Numbered from the stretch's first letter, positions 18,581-27,396 are shown. The stretch: DNA of 64,000 nt from Neisseriaceae bacterium (GCA_017991555.1 JAGOQM010000003.1:1-64000); one strand, 5' to 3'. Numbers and translations: made by a program. Notes: generated by a model from the letters alone, not told the origin.

Positions 18581-19743
18581 GCACCTGCCGTTTCTGCCGC
18601 AGCAGGGGCCGCCACAGCACTGGGCACAATCACCTCGGGCAGCAAGGCCTCTGGCTGAGCCGGCGTGGCATTCAACGTGTCTTGCGCCAGCGCCTCAACC
18701 ACCATGCCATCGGTTAATTTAAGCTGGCCTGACGTCACCACCCGCTGGTTTTGGCTCAAGCCTTGCTTCACTTCAACCATACCCTGCCAACGCTCGCCCA
18801 CCGTCACCGACACCCGCTTCACCGTCAGCCGCTGGTCGGCATTGGCTGCGGCCACAAACACGCTGTCGCCATAAGCGGTATAGGTGATGGCGCTTTCTGG
18901 CACCGTTAACACCGCACTGCTGGCGCCTTGCTGCACTTGCACCTTGGCAAACATGCCCGCTTTTAAGCGACCCTCGGGATTGGCCATAGTGGCCTGCACC
19001 TGCACCGTACGTGCGTCGCCAATCAGCGGGTCAATGGCGGTGACCTTGGCCTGAAGCGCCTCATCGGGGTAAGCGTCGACGCTGACCGTTACCTGCTGCG
19101 CCAGCGCCAGTCCCGACACCGCCTGTTCGTCTAGGGCAAAGTTGACCCGCAGCACCTGCGCATCCACGAGGCTGGCCACGGCATCGCCGCTGTTTAAATA
19201 TTGGCCCACATTGATTTGGCGGATGCCCATCATGCCCGCAAACGGCGCACGAATGGCCTTTTGCGCAATCAAGGCATACACCCGCTGCAGCTCACCTTGA
19301 GCCATGTGTAGCTGAGCGGTGGCGGCCTCCAACTGCTCCTTGGTGGCGGCGTCCTCAGCCACCAGCTGGCGCAGCCTTTGGTAATGGCTTTGCGCCTGCT
19401 GGACCTGTGCCTGTAGGCGCAATCGGTCTGCCTGCTCGGTGGCGTCGTTCAACTGCACCAATAGCTGCCCGGCTTTAACGTATTGACCTGAATTAAAGGC
19501 GATCTTGGTCACCTTACCGCCGGCTTCAGCCGCGACCATGACTTGCCGCTCGGCCTCCAACGCCCCCACGCCGGCAAAGGCCCGTGGTGCTTCATTCAGC
19601 CCAACGGTGGCCAAGGCCACCTTCACCGGCGGATAGGCATCGCCCGTTTCAGCCACCGTCCCGCTGCCTTTGGCCCACACCACCGCAGCCACTACGGTGA
19701 CCGCCAGCGCGGCCACCCATATTTTTTTTGTTCGTTTTGTCAT
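18577..19743 (-). CDS. RND efflux periplasmic adaptor (MFP)
   Basis: The 388-residue form starts at the ATG at 19743, seven bases downstream of an AAGAGG box. A longer in-frame reading to 19854 lacks a ribosome site and is rejected; an ATG at 19746 is also possible. A single N-terminal membrane anchor (IWVAALAVTVVAAVVWA) precedes a lipoyl domain, alpha-hairpin and beta-barrel regions (AEAGGKVTKI, KAIRAPFAGMMGIRQINVGQYL). It couples the RND pump to the channel. It is the first gene of the operon, with a leader of roughly 160 nt from the SoxR-type promoter. Confidence 0.92.
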   Translation of the reverse strand: MTKRTKKIWVAALAVTVVAAVVWAKGSGTVAETGDAYPPVKVALATVGLNEAPRAFAGVGALEAERQVMVAAEAGGKVTKIAFNSGQYVKAGQLLVQLNDATEQADRLRLQAQVQQAQSHYQRLRQLVAEDAATKEQLEAATAQLHMAQGELQRVYALIAQKAIRAPFAGMMGIRQINVGQYLNSGDAVASLVDAQVLRVNFALDEQAVSGLALAQQVTVSVDAYPDEALQAKVTAIDPLIGDARTVQVQATMANPEGRLKAGMFAKVQVQQGASSAVLTVPESAITYTAYGDSVFVAAANADQRLTVKRVSVTVGERWQGMVEVKQGLSQNQRVVTSGQLKLTDGMVVEALAQDTLNATPAQPEALLPEVIVPSAVAAPAAAETAGA

Positions 19744-19888
19744 CATTAACCTCTTGAGGCGTGTCCTGCACGCAAATGTGTCAGCGTGTGCCGTTGGCCC
19801 CGCCCCTGAATCCCCGCTGTCACCCGACCCAGCGTGGCCACTGGCCAACTGCACGTCTTTATCATGTTGCCGTGGTCTGATTTAGGTC

Positions 19889-19917
19889 TTGACAGACACA
19901 GCGTGGCGGATTATAAA
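19889..19917 (+). promoter_or_regulatory. Sigma-70 promoter of soxR
   Basis: TTGACA (19889-19894), a 17-bp spacer and TATAAA (19912-19917) form a near-consensus promoter reading rightward. Transcription would start near 19924, inside the SoxR box, so SoxR should repress its own gene. Confidence 0.75.
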
Positions 19918-19940
19918 ACCTCAGGTTAACTTGAGGTCAA
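19910..19940 (-). promoter_or_regulatory. SoxR-dependent promoter of the efflux operon, with SoxR box
   Basis: On the minus strand TTGACC (19940-19935) and TATAAT (19915-19910) are separated by 19 bp, the stretched spacing typical of MerR/SoxR-activated promoters. The spacer is filled by CCTCAGGTTAACTTGAGG (19919-19936, plus strand). This differs from the Escherichia coli soxS operator, as I recall it, at one base. It lies directly between soxR and the pump operon. Confidence 0.9.
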
Positions 19941-19950
19941 GAGGTATTTC

Positions 19951-20421
19951 ATGCCATACGAAAATGAACACAGGCGCGTGTTGAGCGTGGGGGAAGTCGC
20001 CAAACGCAGCGGCGTGCCGGTCTCCACCATCCACTTTTATGAAGCCAAGGGCTTAATCAAAAGCTGGCGCAGCGAAGGCAATCAACGCCGCTTTCCGGCG
20101 ATTGTGCTGCGCCACATTGCCATCATTAAGGTGGCCCAGCTGACCGGCATTTCCCTAGAGGAAATCAAGGCCTCGTTTGGCGACATTGGCCACGACACCA
20201 AGCTGACGGTTGATGACTGGACGGTGATTTCAACGCGCTGGCGCGCCAACCTCAATCAACGCATTGAGCGCCTGATCCGTTTGCGAGATGGGCTAGATGG
20301 GTGCATTGGCTGCGGCTGTCTGTCGCAAAAAGACTGTCCCTTACGCAACCCCAATGACATTTTGGGTGAACAAGGCTCGGGCCCACGAATCTTAGAACCG
20401 GATCCCCCCTCAGAAGCCTGA
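19951..20421 (+). CDS. soxR: Redox-sensing regulator SoxR
   Basis: The 156-residue MerR-family protein has an N-terminal winged helix (LSVGEVAKRSGVPVSTIHFYE), a dimerisation helix and the [2Fe-2S] cluster motif CIGCGCLSQKDC (Cys118, 121, 123, 129), followed by PLRNPND. These positions nearly coincide with Escherichia coli SoxR. Oxidation of the cluster switches on promoters with a 19-bp spacer, and exactly such a promoter faces the divergent efflux operon. An AAGAGG box lies six bases before the start. Outside enterics SoxR commonly controls efflux genes directly rather than through SoxS, which matches this layout. Confidence 0.96.
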   Translation: MPYENEHRRVLSVGEVAKRSGVPVSTIHFYEAKGLIKSWRSEGNQRRFPAIVLRHIAIIKVAQLTGISLEEIKASFGDIGHDTKLTVDDWTVISTRWRANLNQRIERLIRLRDGLDGCIGCGCLSQKDCPLRNPNDILGEQGSGPRILEPDPPSEA

Positions 20422-20443
20422 GCAAGATGCTCATAGGCTTTAT
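20414..20443 (+). terminator. Possible terminator overlapping the soxR stop
   Basis: AAGCCT-GAGCA pairs with TGCTC-AT-AGGCTT, followed by a short T-rich run. The stem begins within the last soxR codons. Confidence 0.55.
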
Positions 20444-20581
20444 TGGCCCCTCGCGAAGGTGGCCCACCTTTAGCAAAGCGCATTCATCCCACGCACCCTA
20501 GGCATGACAGCCTCATCGTTGGCATCTGACAAACTGATCTAAACCGCTGTTTCCTGCCTAGCCAATAGGTGTGGGCAAAAC

Positions 20582-20609
20582 AAAAGGCACGCCTAAGCGT
20601 GCCTTTTTT
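20582..20609. terminator. Bidirectional terminator between soxR and sotB-like gene
   Basis: An 8-bp stem AGGCACGC/GCGTGCCT with loop CTAA is flanked by A-run and T-run, so it can stop transcription from both convergent genes. Confidence 0.88.
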
Positions 20610-20634
20610 AAACCTGCATGAATCGGGATCCAAA

Positions 20635-21834
20635 CTAATGAGTCGACGTCGAAGCCGTGAGCGCGGGCCGATACTTGCTGAACAGCCACACGCTCAAACA
20701 CAGGCTGATAAAGCCCAAAGCGGCGCCGGCGTAGCCAACGTTGCGCAAGCCCAAGTGGCTAATGGTTTGATTACCCAAGAGCGCCCCTGCACCAATGCCA
20801 ATGTTAAAAATACCCGAATAGATGGCCATGGCCAGATCGGCCGCATCGGGCGACAGGTCAATCACCTTAACCTGTAGGCCCAAACCCAGGCACATCAACG
20901 CCATACCCCACACCACAGTCAGGCCAATGAACGTCCATTGGTTGCTGGCAGACCACAACAGCAAGGCCAAACACAGGGTCACAAAGCCAATGGCAGTCGA
21001 CAAAAACGTGGCCTGATAACGGCCACTGTAGCGGCTAAACAGCAGGCTTCCAATGATGCCGGCGCCGCCAAACACCAGCAGTAGCAGCGTGGCAAAGTTT
21101 TGCCCTCTGGCGGCCACCGCGTGCGCAAACGGCTCAATATAGCTGTAGGCGGTAAAGTGGCCGGTAATCATAATCGCCGTCAGGAAAAACACCCCCAGCA
21201 GCGCAGGCCGCTTCAACAATAAAGGGATGCTTTTAAGCGATCCTGAATGTCGACTTGGCAATGGCGGCAAATACTTGATCAAGGCGATCAAGGCGATGAC
21301 CGCAATGGCGGCGATCACCATAAACGTCACCCGCCACCCCACCAACTGGCCAATAATGCGCCCCAGCGGCAAACCCAACACCGTCGCCAACGCCGTACCA
21401 GTGGCCAACAGGCCCAGCGCCTGGGCTTTTTTACCTGCTGGCGCCATCCGAATGGCCAAGGTGGCGGTAATCGACCAAAACACCGCATGCGCTAAGGCCA
21501 CCCCAATTCGGCCCAATAGCAGCATGGTAAAACTGTTGGCCATGCCCGACACAATGTGGCTCAAAATAAACACCACAAACAAAACAATCAACAGCTTACG
21601 CCGTTCTATTTTTTGCGTGAGCAGCATCAACGGCAGCGACGTCAACGCCACCATCCAAGCGTAAATCGTCATCATCAAACCAGTTTGCGCCGGTGCCATG
21701 GCAAAGCTCGCCCCGATATCGCTTAACAGTGCCACTGGGATGAACTCCGTGGTGTTGAACACAAAGGCCGCGACGGCCAAAATCAGCACGCGTATCCAAG
21801 CGGTTTGATGGGTTTGAAGGTCACTCTGGGTCAT
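20635..21834 (-). CDS. sotB: Sugar efflux MFS transporter, SotB-like
   Basis: The 399-residue protein has 12 predicted membrane helices. Several stretches closely match Escherichia coli SotB (YdeA) as I recall it: FVFNTTEFIPVALLSDI, KIERRKLLIVLFVVF, HAVFWSITATLAIRMAPAGK and GLPLGRIIGQ. SotB exports arabinose and isopropyl-thiogalactoside-like sugars, and related DHA1 members export drugs. It is a single gene ending at the bidirectional terminator. The true physiological substrate here is not established. Confidence 0.85.
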   Translation of the reverse strand: MTQSDLQTHQTAWIRVLILAVAAFVFNTTEFIPVALLSDIGASFAMAPAQTGLMMTIYAWMVALTSLPLMLLTQKIERRKLLIVLFVVFILSHIVSGMANSFTMLLLGRIGVALAHAVFWSITATLAIRMAPAGKKAQALGLLATGTALATVLGLPLGRIIGQLVGWRVTFMVIAAIAVIALIALIKYLPPLPSRHSGSLKSIPLLLKRPALLGVFFLTAIMITGHFTAYSYIEPFAHAVAARGQNFATLLLLVFGGAGIIGSLLFSRYSGRYQATFLSTAIGFVTLCLALLLWSASNQWTFIGLTVVWGMALMCLGLGLQVKVIDLSPDAADLAMAIYSGIFNIGIGAGALLGNQTISHLGLRNVGYAGAALGFISLCLSVWLFSKYRPALTASTSTH

Positions 21835-21885
21835 GCCTTATGCCTTTCCTGAAATGAACCCGCACTCAAACGGCGGGACCTGTGC

Positions 21886-22728
21886 TTATTCAGCCGCGGG
21901 CTGATCCTTACTGGCGATCATGAGGCTCATGGTTTGGTAGGGAATCACCACCCCGTTGGCATCAAAGCGTTTTTTAACCGCTTCTAAAACATGCCAGCGC
22001 GTCGTGGCAATGTCGCTCAACGACGTCCAGTAACGCACCACAAAATTCATGCTGGAGGCAGACAGCTCGTTGAGCTCTACCGTCACGCCCTTCTCTTGCA
22101 GAATAGCGCCCTCAGCAGCCAAAATGTCGTGCAAAATGGCTTTTACTTGATCAATATCTGCCTCATAAGACACGCTGATGATGAGCTCGGTGCGACGCTG
22201 TGGCTGCCGCGTGAAGTTGGTGACGTTGCTGGTGATGATGGTGTTGTTCGGAATGGTGTGGTCGATGCCATCGGCCTGAAGCAAGCGGGTACTGAAGATG
22301 GTGATGTTTTCAACCACACCGGCCTTACCCCCGACGTCGATCGAATCGCCCAAGCGAATCGGACGAAAGATGGCCAAAATGACGCCCGCCGCAAAGTTAG
22401 ACAGCGAGTTGCGCAAGGCCAAGCCCACGGCCAGGCCGGACGCCCCTAAAAGGGTGATAAACGGCGTGGTTTTAACGCCCAAGCTGCCCATGGCGGCGAT
22501 GACAGCGCACACAACGATGCCATAGCGAATCAACATGGTAAAAAAGCTGGTGGCGGTGGGGTCTAGCTGTTTGGTGGTCATTAAGTTATGACTGTATTTG
22601 GTGACGGCTTTGGCCACCCATAGGCCGATGCCCAAAACCAGCAGCGCCGACACAATGTTCATGCCATATTGCACCAGCAGTTTTTCATGGCTCCATAACC
22701 ATGTTTTAAGCGTGTCAATGTCTGTCAT
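21886..22728 (-). CDS. mscS: Small-conductance mechanosensitive channel MscS
   Basis: The 280-residue length is close to E. coli MscS. Three N-terminal membrane segments are visible. The pore-lining TM3 contains the Gly/Ala-rich pattern LLGASGLAVGLALRNSLSNFAAG (near residues 95-117). The beta domain FRPIRLGDSIDVGGKAGVVENITIFSTRL and the C-terminal alpha/beta cage complete it. It releases solutes on osmotic downshock. An AAGGAACG site precedes the start. Two direct copies of TTGAACAAAAT (22741-22751, 22753-22763) lie in the leader. Confidence 0.94.
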   Translation of the reverse strand: MTDIDTLKTWLWSHEKLLVQYGMNIVSALLVLGIGLWVAKAVTKYSHNLMTTKQLDPTATSFFTMLIRYGIVVCAVIAAMGSLGVKTTPFITLLGASGLAVGLALRNSLSNFAAGVILAIFRPIRLGDSIDVGGKAGVVENITIFSTRLLQADGIDHTIPNNTIITSNVTNFTRQPQRRTELIISVSYEADIDQVKAILHDILAAEGAILQEKGVTVELNELSASSMNFVVRYWTSLSDIATTRWHVLEAVKKRFDANGVVIPYQTMSLMIASKDQPAAE

Positions 22729-22770
22729 TTTAAACGTTCCTTGAACAAAATCTTGAACAAAATAATGTCT

Positions 22771-23040
22771 GTCTATGATCTAGACATCATGGGATTCAAG
22801 CAAGCCCTAAAGCCATTATTTTTATCAAATTCTGAATAAATCGCCCTTAATCAATGCGCTAGCCGCCAAGCACAAAACACCCTCCCTTCGCATCAGCCCA
22901 ACGTTAAAGCCCACTGAGGCCGATGTACAAAATCATCAGGCCCAATAGGCTAAAGAAAAGGGTCCAGCCGTAGGCCGACAGTGCTGTTTTTGGTTTGATC
23001 TGATTCATGCGGTGTGCCCCAGTTAAGTCATGTCTAGACA
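22771..23040. promoter_or_regulatory. Paired GTCTA/TAGAC palindromes flanking the small membrane ORF
   Basis: GTCTA-N5-TAGAC occurs at 22771-22785 (ahead of mscS) and TGTCTAGACA at 23031-23040 (ahead of the 34-residue ORF). Both are inverted repeats of the same half-site, each about 20-55 bp upstream of a leftward start. A shared regulator is possible; none is identified. Confidence 0.3.
22904..23008 (-). CDS. Small predicted single-pass membrane protein (34 aa)
   Basis: An ATG at 23008 opens a 34-codon frame ending in TAA at 22904. The first ~14 residues are polar and basic (MNQIKPKTALSAYG). They are followed by one hydrophobic helix, WTLFFSLLGLMILYIGL. This basic-tail/helix plan is typical of small membrane proteins. 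A weak GGGG ribosome site lies upstream. It stands between mscS and a GNAT gene on the same strand. I do not recognise a family, and it could be a chance frame. Confidence 0.5.
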   Translation of the reverse strand: MNQIKPKTALSAYGWTLFFSLLGLMILYIGLSGL

Positions 23041-23231
23041 AAATAACGAAACAACATTAATAAAACATTAAAACAGATAAAATAAAAGGTAACACTGAGG
23101 TGCCGCAGTCGGTGAGCTTCAATGAAATGAGCGCTCCTTGTGGCATCCGCGCAACGAAAGCACACGCCCTCTGTGCCCGTCTTATTCCCTTTAAATCACA
23201 TCCCCCTTTATGCCAGCAAGCCCTAGCCACC

Positions 23232-23711
23232 TCACGACCAGCGTAATGACAGCATAAACTGTGGTCCACTGGGGCCCATTCGGGTGTTGCCCGTATCCAC
23301 AAAGCCATGGCTTAAATAAAGACGATAGGCCACCTGATTTTGCTGATTAACCCCCAAAACGATCTCGCGACAGCTGGGCAAGTAACGGGCGCAATAATCG
23401 GGCAGTAAGGCCATCACCTGATGGCCTAAGCCCTGCCCCTGATAATCTGGGTTAATGGAAAAAGAACGCAATAATAATGCATCGCAATGAGGACTAAACA
23501 AAGCGCGATCGTCTCCAGCATCCAAAATAAAAAAGCCCACTGGCTGGGCTTCATGCCAAACGGTGACGCCGTGGCGGCTCGGTTGGTGCAATTTTTTTTC
23601 GACGACGATGGCTTGATAGGGGCTGCGCGAATACGCATCTTGATCAGCCTCTAATTGATAGGTACTTAATTTGGTTAAATCTGCCGCTTGATAAGGACGT
23701 AAGCCATTCAT
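23232..23711 (-). CDS. GNAT-family N-acetyltransferase (intact copy)
   Basis: The 159-residue protein starts at 23711, where AAAGAGG lies six bases upstream; an upstream ATG at 23735 has no such site. Motif A is visible as FSINPDYQGQGLGHQVM. The C-terminal region YLPSCREIVLGVN and GFVDTGNTRMGPSGPQ follows. The substrate is unknown. A degraded copy of its C-terminal half lies about 2.8 kb away at 26077-26284, ending in the same MGPSGPQ and LSLRW residues. Confidence 0.85.
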   Translation of the reverse strand: MNGLRPYQAADLTKLSTYQLEADQDAYSRSPYQAIVVEKKLHQPSRHGVTVWHEAQPVGFFILDAGDDRALFSPHCDALLLRSFSINPDYQGQGLGHQVMALLPDYCARYLPSCREIVLGVNQQNQVAYRLYLSHGFVDTGNTRMGPSGPQFMLSLRWS

Positions 23712-23864
23712 GAGGGCCTCTTTATTCACAATCAATAGGATGAATCAGTGTAACGCATCTGGCCGCCAAGCCCAAGCCCGCTTTTTTGCCAAAGACCGTG
23801 GCGCGCCATGTGGCCTATGCTCGCCCAATCGGATGCCTTAAGGCGGGTGGGTCGGCGCTGAGGC

Positions 23865-24716
23865 TTATTTGTTGGGGCTGAGGAACACCATAAAGATGCC
23901 TAACAGCACCGCGACAATGCCGGCCAGGCCGCTTAAGGCCAGCGTATTGCCTAAGAACACATAATCCATACCAACGGTGACACAAGGCACCAGATAAAAC
24001 AGGCTTGTGGTGTTGACCAAGTTCTTGGCGCTGATTAAATAATAGAGCAAGAGCTGGGCCAGCACCGACACCACCACCCCTAACCAGGCGGTGGTCACCA
24101 CAAACGCTAGGCTAGGCGTAAACACCACGCCTTTGGTCGCCATAATGGCCACAAACACCAGCAAACTGACGCCATACTGGGCCAACAAAATGGCCACTAA
24201 ATCTTGGCGCTGCCGCTTTTGTAAAATCGATCCTGAAGTGATGCAAGCTAAGGCTGCCAAAGCATACAACAGCCCAATCACGCTGACTTGAGCATTGATT
24301 AAGCCTTGCCAAACCAAAAGGATTAATCCGGCAAAGGCCAACAGCAGGCCAATTAATTTACGCGGTTCGGCCCGGCGCTCTAAGAGCAATAGGGTCACGA
24401 TGGGTTGCACCCCTAATAGCGTCGCCAAGATGCCGGGCGTCATGCCCGTTTCTAAGGCCAAAAAATAAAATGAGCAATAGCCGGCCACCAAAAGCAGGCC
24501 CGCACTGAGGGCCTGCCGCCAATGAACCTGCGGCCATAAAGGCTGGCGCCGCCACAGCTGTATCATCAGCAACACCACCACGGCAATGCCGAATCGAAAC
24601 ACCAAAACCGTAAAGGCATGGCCATGGTCCAGGGCCACCCGCGAAAAAATCGCCGCACTGCCCCACAGCAACACAAACAGGCCCGTATACAGGGCCGACT
24701 TTTCTAACTTAAACAT
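23865..24716 (-). CDS. EamA/DMT-family transporter
   Basis: The 283-residue product starts at 24716, seven bases after AAGGA; an ATG six codons earlier is less well placed. Ten hydrophobic helices are arranged as two EamA repeats, with the conserved proline/glutamate positions around ALETGMTPGILATLLGVQPI. Family members export amino acids or other metabolites. It lies 96 bp downstream of an AraC-family gene on the same strand, so the regulator and transporter are likely co-transcribed or functionally paired. Confidence 0.87.
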   Translation of the reverse strand: MFKLEKSALYTGLFVLLWGSAAIFSRVALDHGHAFTVLVFRFGIAVVVLLMIQLWRRQPLWPQVHWRQALSAGLLLVAGYCSFYFLALETGMTPGILATLLGVQPIVTLLLLERRAEPRKLIGLLLAFAGLILLVWQGLINAQVSVIGLLYALAALACITSGSILQKRQRQDLVAILLAQYGVSLLVFVAIMATKGVVFTPSLAFVVTTAWLGVVVSVLAQLLLYYLISAKNLVNTTSLFYLVPCVTVGMDYVFLGNTLALSGLAGIVAVLLGIFMVFLSPNK

Positions 24717-24812
24717 CCATGCATCCTTCACCATCGGCTTAAAACCGCCAGTATAGTAAAGGCCTGCTTACACGTATTGTATGTGCTTGCGCTGTCTGAA
24801 GTGAATCGAGGC

Positions 24813-25637
24813 TTAGGCCATGACCTGCTTTTGATAACGGCCAGGGGTGAGGCCATAGCGGCGGGCAAACGCGCGCGTCAAATGGGCTTGATCGGTCAAA
24901 CCCACGCCGGCGGCCACCTGAGCGGCCGGCACCCCTTGACTCAACAAGCGCTTGGCCTCATTCAAACGAATGGCCATCAGCATTTGCTGGGGGCTGACGT
25001 GGTGCTGGGCCTTGTACAGGCGTTGGAAATGGTAGGGGCTGAGTGACACCAGAGCGGCTAAATCACTGAGGGTAATAACAGAGGCAAACTCACTGCGTAA
25101 ATAAGCGTTGACCTCATTAAAGCGATGAGCGCCCACGCGCGCAGGCAAAGCACCGACGCTGATGTGTGGCTGTAAAAGCTCGGTGACGCTCAGCAGCATG
25201 GCGTCGATGCTTAAGCCATCTTGGCTGTGCCACAGGCCGGCCAACAGCTGCGACAGCTGCCAGGCCCGCTGCGGGTCTTGCCGTAACACATCCCGAAACC
25301 AATGACCCTGCCCTCCAGTGAGCGTGGCTAAGGCTTCTGGCTCGATGTAGAGCATACAATAACACCAGCCTGCCGCCGTCTCGGCCGCCCCGGTGTGCAC
25401 CACATCCGGATTCATCAACACCAACGAGCCTTTGCCCGCGAGGTGATCACGCCCACCGTGGCGAAACCGCTGCACCCCATGCTCTACGGTGCCAATACCA
25501 AACGTGTGGTGGGCATGGGCATCAAAGGAGTGCGCCTGCACGTGGGCATGATAAAGCTCTACCCCCGGCAACTGGGACAGCTGTTTGAAACAGGCTTGAT
25601 TGGCCTGATAATGAAAAGGGGTCAGCAAGACACTCAT
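24813..25637 (-). CDS. AraC-family regulator with cupin sensor domain
   Basis: The 274-residue protein has an N-terminal cupin-type ligand domain (HAHHTFGIGTVEHGVQRFRHGG) and a C-terminal double helix-turn-helix. The HTH contains ITLSDLAALVSLSPYHFQRLYKA and a GLTDQAHLTRAFARRYGLTPGRY signature near residues 190-265. Members sharing this architecture often sit next to EamA or LysE exporters and respond to amino-acid-like effectors. The EamA gene follows on the same strand. Confidence 0.88.
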   Translation of the reverse strand: MSVLLTPFHYQANQACFKQLSQLPGVELYHAHVQAHSFDAHAHHTFGIGTVEHGVQRFRHGGRDHLAGKGSLVLMNPDVVHTGAAETAAGWCYCMLYIEPEALATLTGGQGHWFRDVLRQDPQRAWQLSQLLAGLWHSQDGLSIDAMLLSVTELLQPHISVGALPARVGAHRFNEVNAYLRSEFASVITLSDLAALVSLSPYHFQRLYKAQHHVSPQQMLMAIRLNEAKRLLSQGVPAAQVAAGVGLTDQAHLTRAFARRYGLTPGRYQKQVMA

Positions 25638-25746
25638 TAACGCTAAGATTCCTAACCGCGGCCAAAATCAAGCCGGCCACTGCGCTGAAAACAAAATAAA
25701 ACCATGATACCATTTCGGCTTCATTGTTGTTAAGGCAGCCACCGGC

Positions 25747-26088
25747 ATGACGCCATTAAACCACTACATACAGGCCATTATGGGACAGGCAAGCCCAGCC
25801 GTTTTGATCCAGCAAAGTCATGAGCGCGAACGAGAGGCCGTGCCCGAGGGCACCATCGAAACCCGAACCAGCCATTACGCCTTTGCCGATGGCGTGCAGT
25901 TGCAAGAAGAGCGGGAAGACTTTTATCCCACCACCAACGCCCCCATCGATGAAGCCAGCTGCCCGCCTTGCACCATCGACTATCGGGTCACACAGCATGG
26001 CCAACAGACGGTTTATCCGGCCAGCAAACGCTTTCACAATGAATGCCAACGCCTGTTTTGGGTTGCGGTGTTTCACCTACCAACGTAG
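25747..26088 (+). CDS. Hypothetical protein (113 aa)
   Basis: The frame has normal codon use, an AAGGCAG purine stretch before the ATG and no signal peptide. It is acidic and contains a CPPC pair (near residues 72-75) in DEASCPPCTIDYRVTQHG, which could bind metal or be redox-active. It diverges from the AraC gene and runs into the GNAT remnant, overlapping its end by about 12 bases. I do not recognise the family. An antisense frame of similar length exists but looks less protein-like. Confidence 0.6.
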   Translation: MTPLNHYIQAIMGQASPAVLIQQSHEREREAVPEGTIETRTSHYAFADGVQLQEEREDFYPTTNAPIDEASCPPCTIDYRVTQHGQQTVYPASKRFHNECQRLFWVAVFHLPT

Positions 26089-26284
26089 CGACAGCATAGG
26101 CTGTGGCCCACTCGGGCCCATGCGCATGTGACCGGTGTCTACAAAACCGTGACCCACAGACAAATGATAGGCCCGTTCGTATTGCTCATTTACGCCCAGC
26201 ACAATCTCACGACAGCTGGGCAAATAACGGCCACAGTAATCGGGCAGCTGTGCCATCAAAGCCTTACCAAATGAACCAGGCAGG
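26077..26284 (-). pseudogene. C-terminal remnant of a GNAT acetyltransferase
   Basis: The frame encodes LPDYCGRYLPSCREIVLGVN, then GFVDTGHMRMGPSGPQ and a final LSLRW. This is nearly the same as residues in the intact GNAT at 23232-23711. The N-terminal half, including acetyl-CoA motif A, is missing; upstream sequence belongs to the methyltransferase stop region in another frame. Nucleotide similarity to the intact gene is obvious over about 200 bp. This is a truncated duplicate and should be inactive. Confidence 0.8.
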
Positions 26285-27085
26285 CTAGCCTTCAGGCTTG
26301 ATTGACTTGGTTGCCAAAAAGGTTGGCAAGTATTCGTCAATTAAAAACCTTGCCTGCGGCTGGCTGTCCTCGTAAAAATCCGCCAGCAACAGCCCGGCAT
26401 GCAGCTGACCGGCAATCAAATCGGTCAGGCTGTGGCCAAACACCAACGCTTCCTGACGCGCTTGCTTGGCCGCCAGTTCTGCCGCCGACAGGTCATTCAG
26501 GTCTGAATAAGGCAGCGTATATTTAGGCTTAATGACCCCCTCTGCACGATACTTAGGGTCTCTATCGGCCACAAACACCACCGGATTATAAAAACTGGCC
26601 AGCATTGCCCCACCCGGTTTTAACACCCGCGCGCACTGCGCCCATACGGGCAAGACGCTGGGCACGTACAAATTGGCAATGGGCTGAAAAATCAGGTCGA
26701 ACGACGCGTCGCCAAAACGACTGAGGTCGCGCATGTCGCCCTGCTCGGTGCGTAAGCTTAAGCCATCACGCTCGGCCACCAGCCGATCTTGCGCTAGCTG
26801 CTGATCGGACAGGTCAAAAACGGTCACGTCGGCGCCAGCCGCGGCCAAAACAGGGGCTTGTTGCCCGCCTGCTGAGGCCAAACACAATATTTTACGGCCG
26901 CTGACGTCGCCCAACCAACCCTCGGGCAACGGCTGCGGCGTTAGGTGAACCTGCCACTGCCCCGCTTTGGCGGCCGCAATAAGCTCAGCGCTGACAGGGC
27001 GCGACCAGGGCTGTTGGGCCAATGCTTGCGCATCCCAGGCCTGACGGTTTAAAGTTAAAAAATCAATAGATGAAGATAAAGACAT
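26285..27085 (-). CDS. Class I SAM-dependent methyltransferase
   Basis: The 266-residue product starts at 27085, where GGAGG lies four bases upstream; an earlier ATG at 27103 is rejected. The Rossmann-type SAM fold is visible: motif I ILCLASAGGQQAPVLAAAGA (about residues 68-87), acidic VTVFDLSDQQL, GDMRDLS and the motif IV region FDLIFQPIANLYV. It resembles ubiE/smtA-like small-molecule methyltransferases. The substrate is unknown. The truncated GNAT copy abuts its 3-prime end. Confidence 0.85.
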   Translation of the reverse strand: MSLSSSIDFLTLNRQAWDAQALAQQPWSRPVSAELIAAAKAGQWQVHLTPQPLPEGWLGDVSGRKILCLASAGGQQAPVLAAAGADVTVFDLSDQQLAQDRLVAERDGLSLRTEQGDMRDLSRFGDASFDLIFQPIANLYVPSVLPVWAQCARVLKPGGAMLASFYNPVVFVADRDPKYRAEGVIKPKYTLPYSDLNDLSAAELAAKQARQEALVFGHSLTDLIAGQLHAGLLLADFYEDSQPQARFLIDEYLPTFLATKSIKPEG

Positions 27086-27396
27086 ATGGCCTCCGACAAT
27101 CACGTGGGTGATGCGGTTGGTGCCTGTATTAAACGTTTAGAAGCCTCGGCCTCACTGCCCAGAAAAGGCCAGCCAGACCGACAAGCAACAGACACAGTAA
27201 ACGTCATCAACCACAGGTTAAGGTGCGGGCACACAACCACTCAAATCAATCATGGCGTTGCCGTCTTGGCAACTTAAGCTAGGGTGATCATGATGACGTT
27301 TTCCTTGAAACATGAAATTTAAAACTGCTGTCGCCCACGTTAAAACAGATGAGGGCCATCCGTCAAGTCAGTCTTTAACACGGTGCTGCGACGACA
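27086..27396. other. Intergenic region, nothing recognised
   Basis: About 310 bp separate the methyltransferase start from the end of the SDR gene. Short frames here have no ribosome site or protein-like composition. It presumably holds the methyltransferase promoter. I see no repeat or hairpin with a T-run. Confidence 0.4.

Noticed and set aside
19744..19854. N-terminal extension of the RND adaptor
   Set aside because: No ribosome site, and the extension precedes the natural membrane anchor; the ATG at 19743 has a good site.
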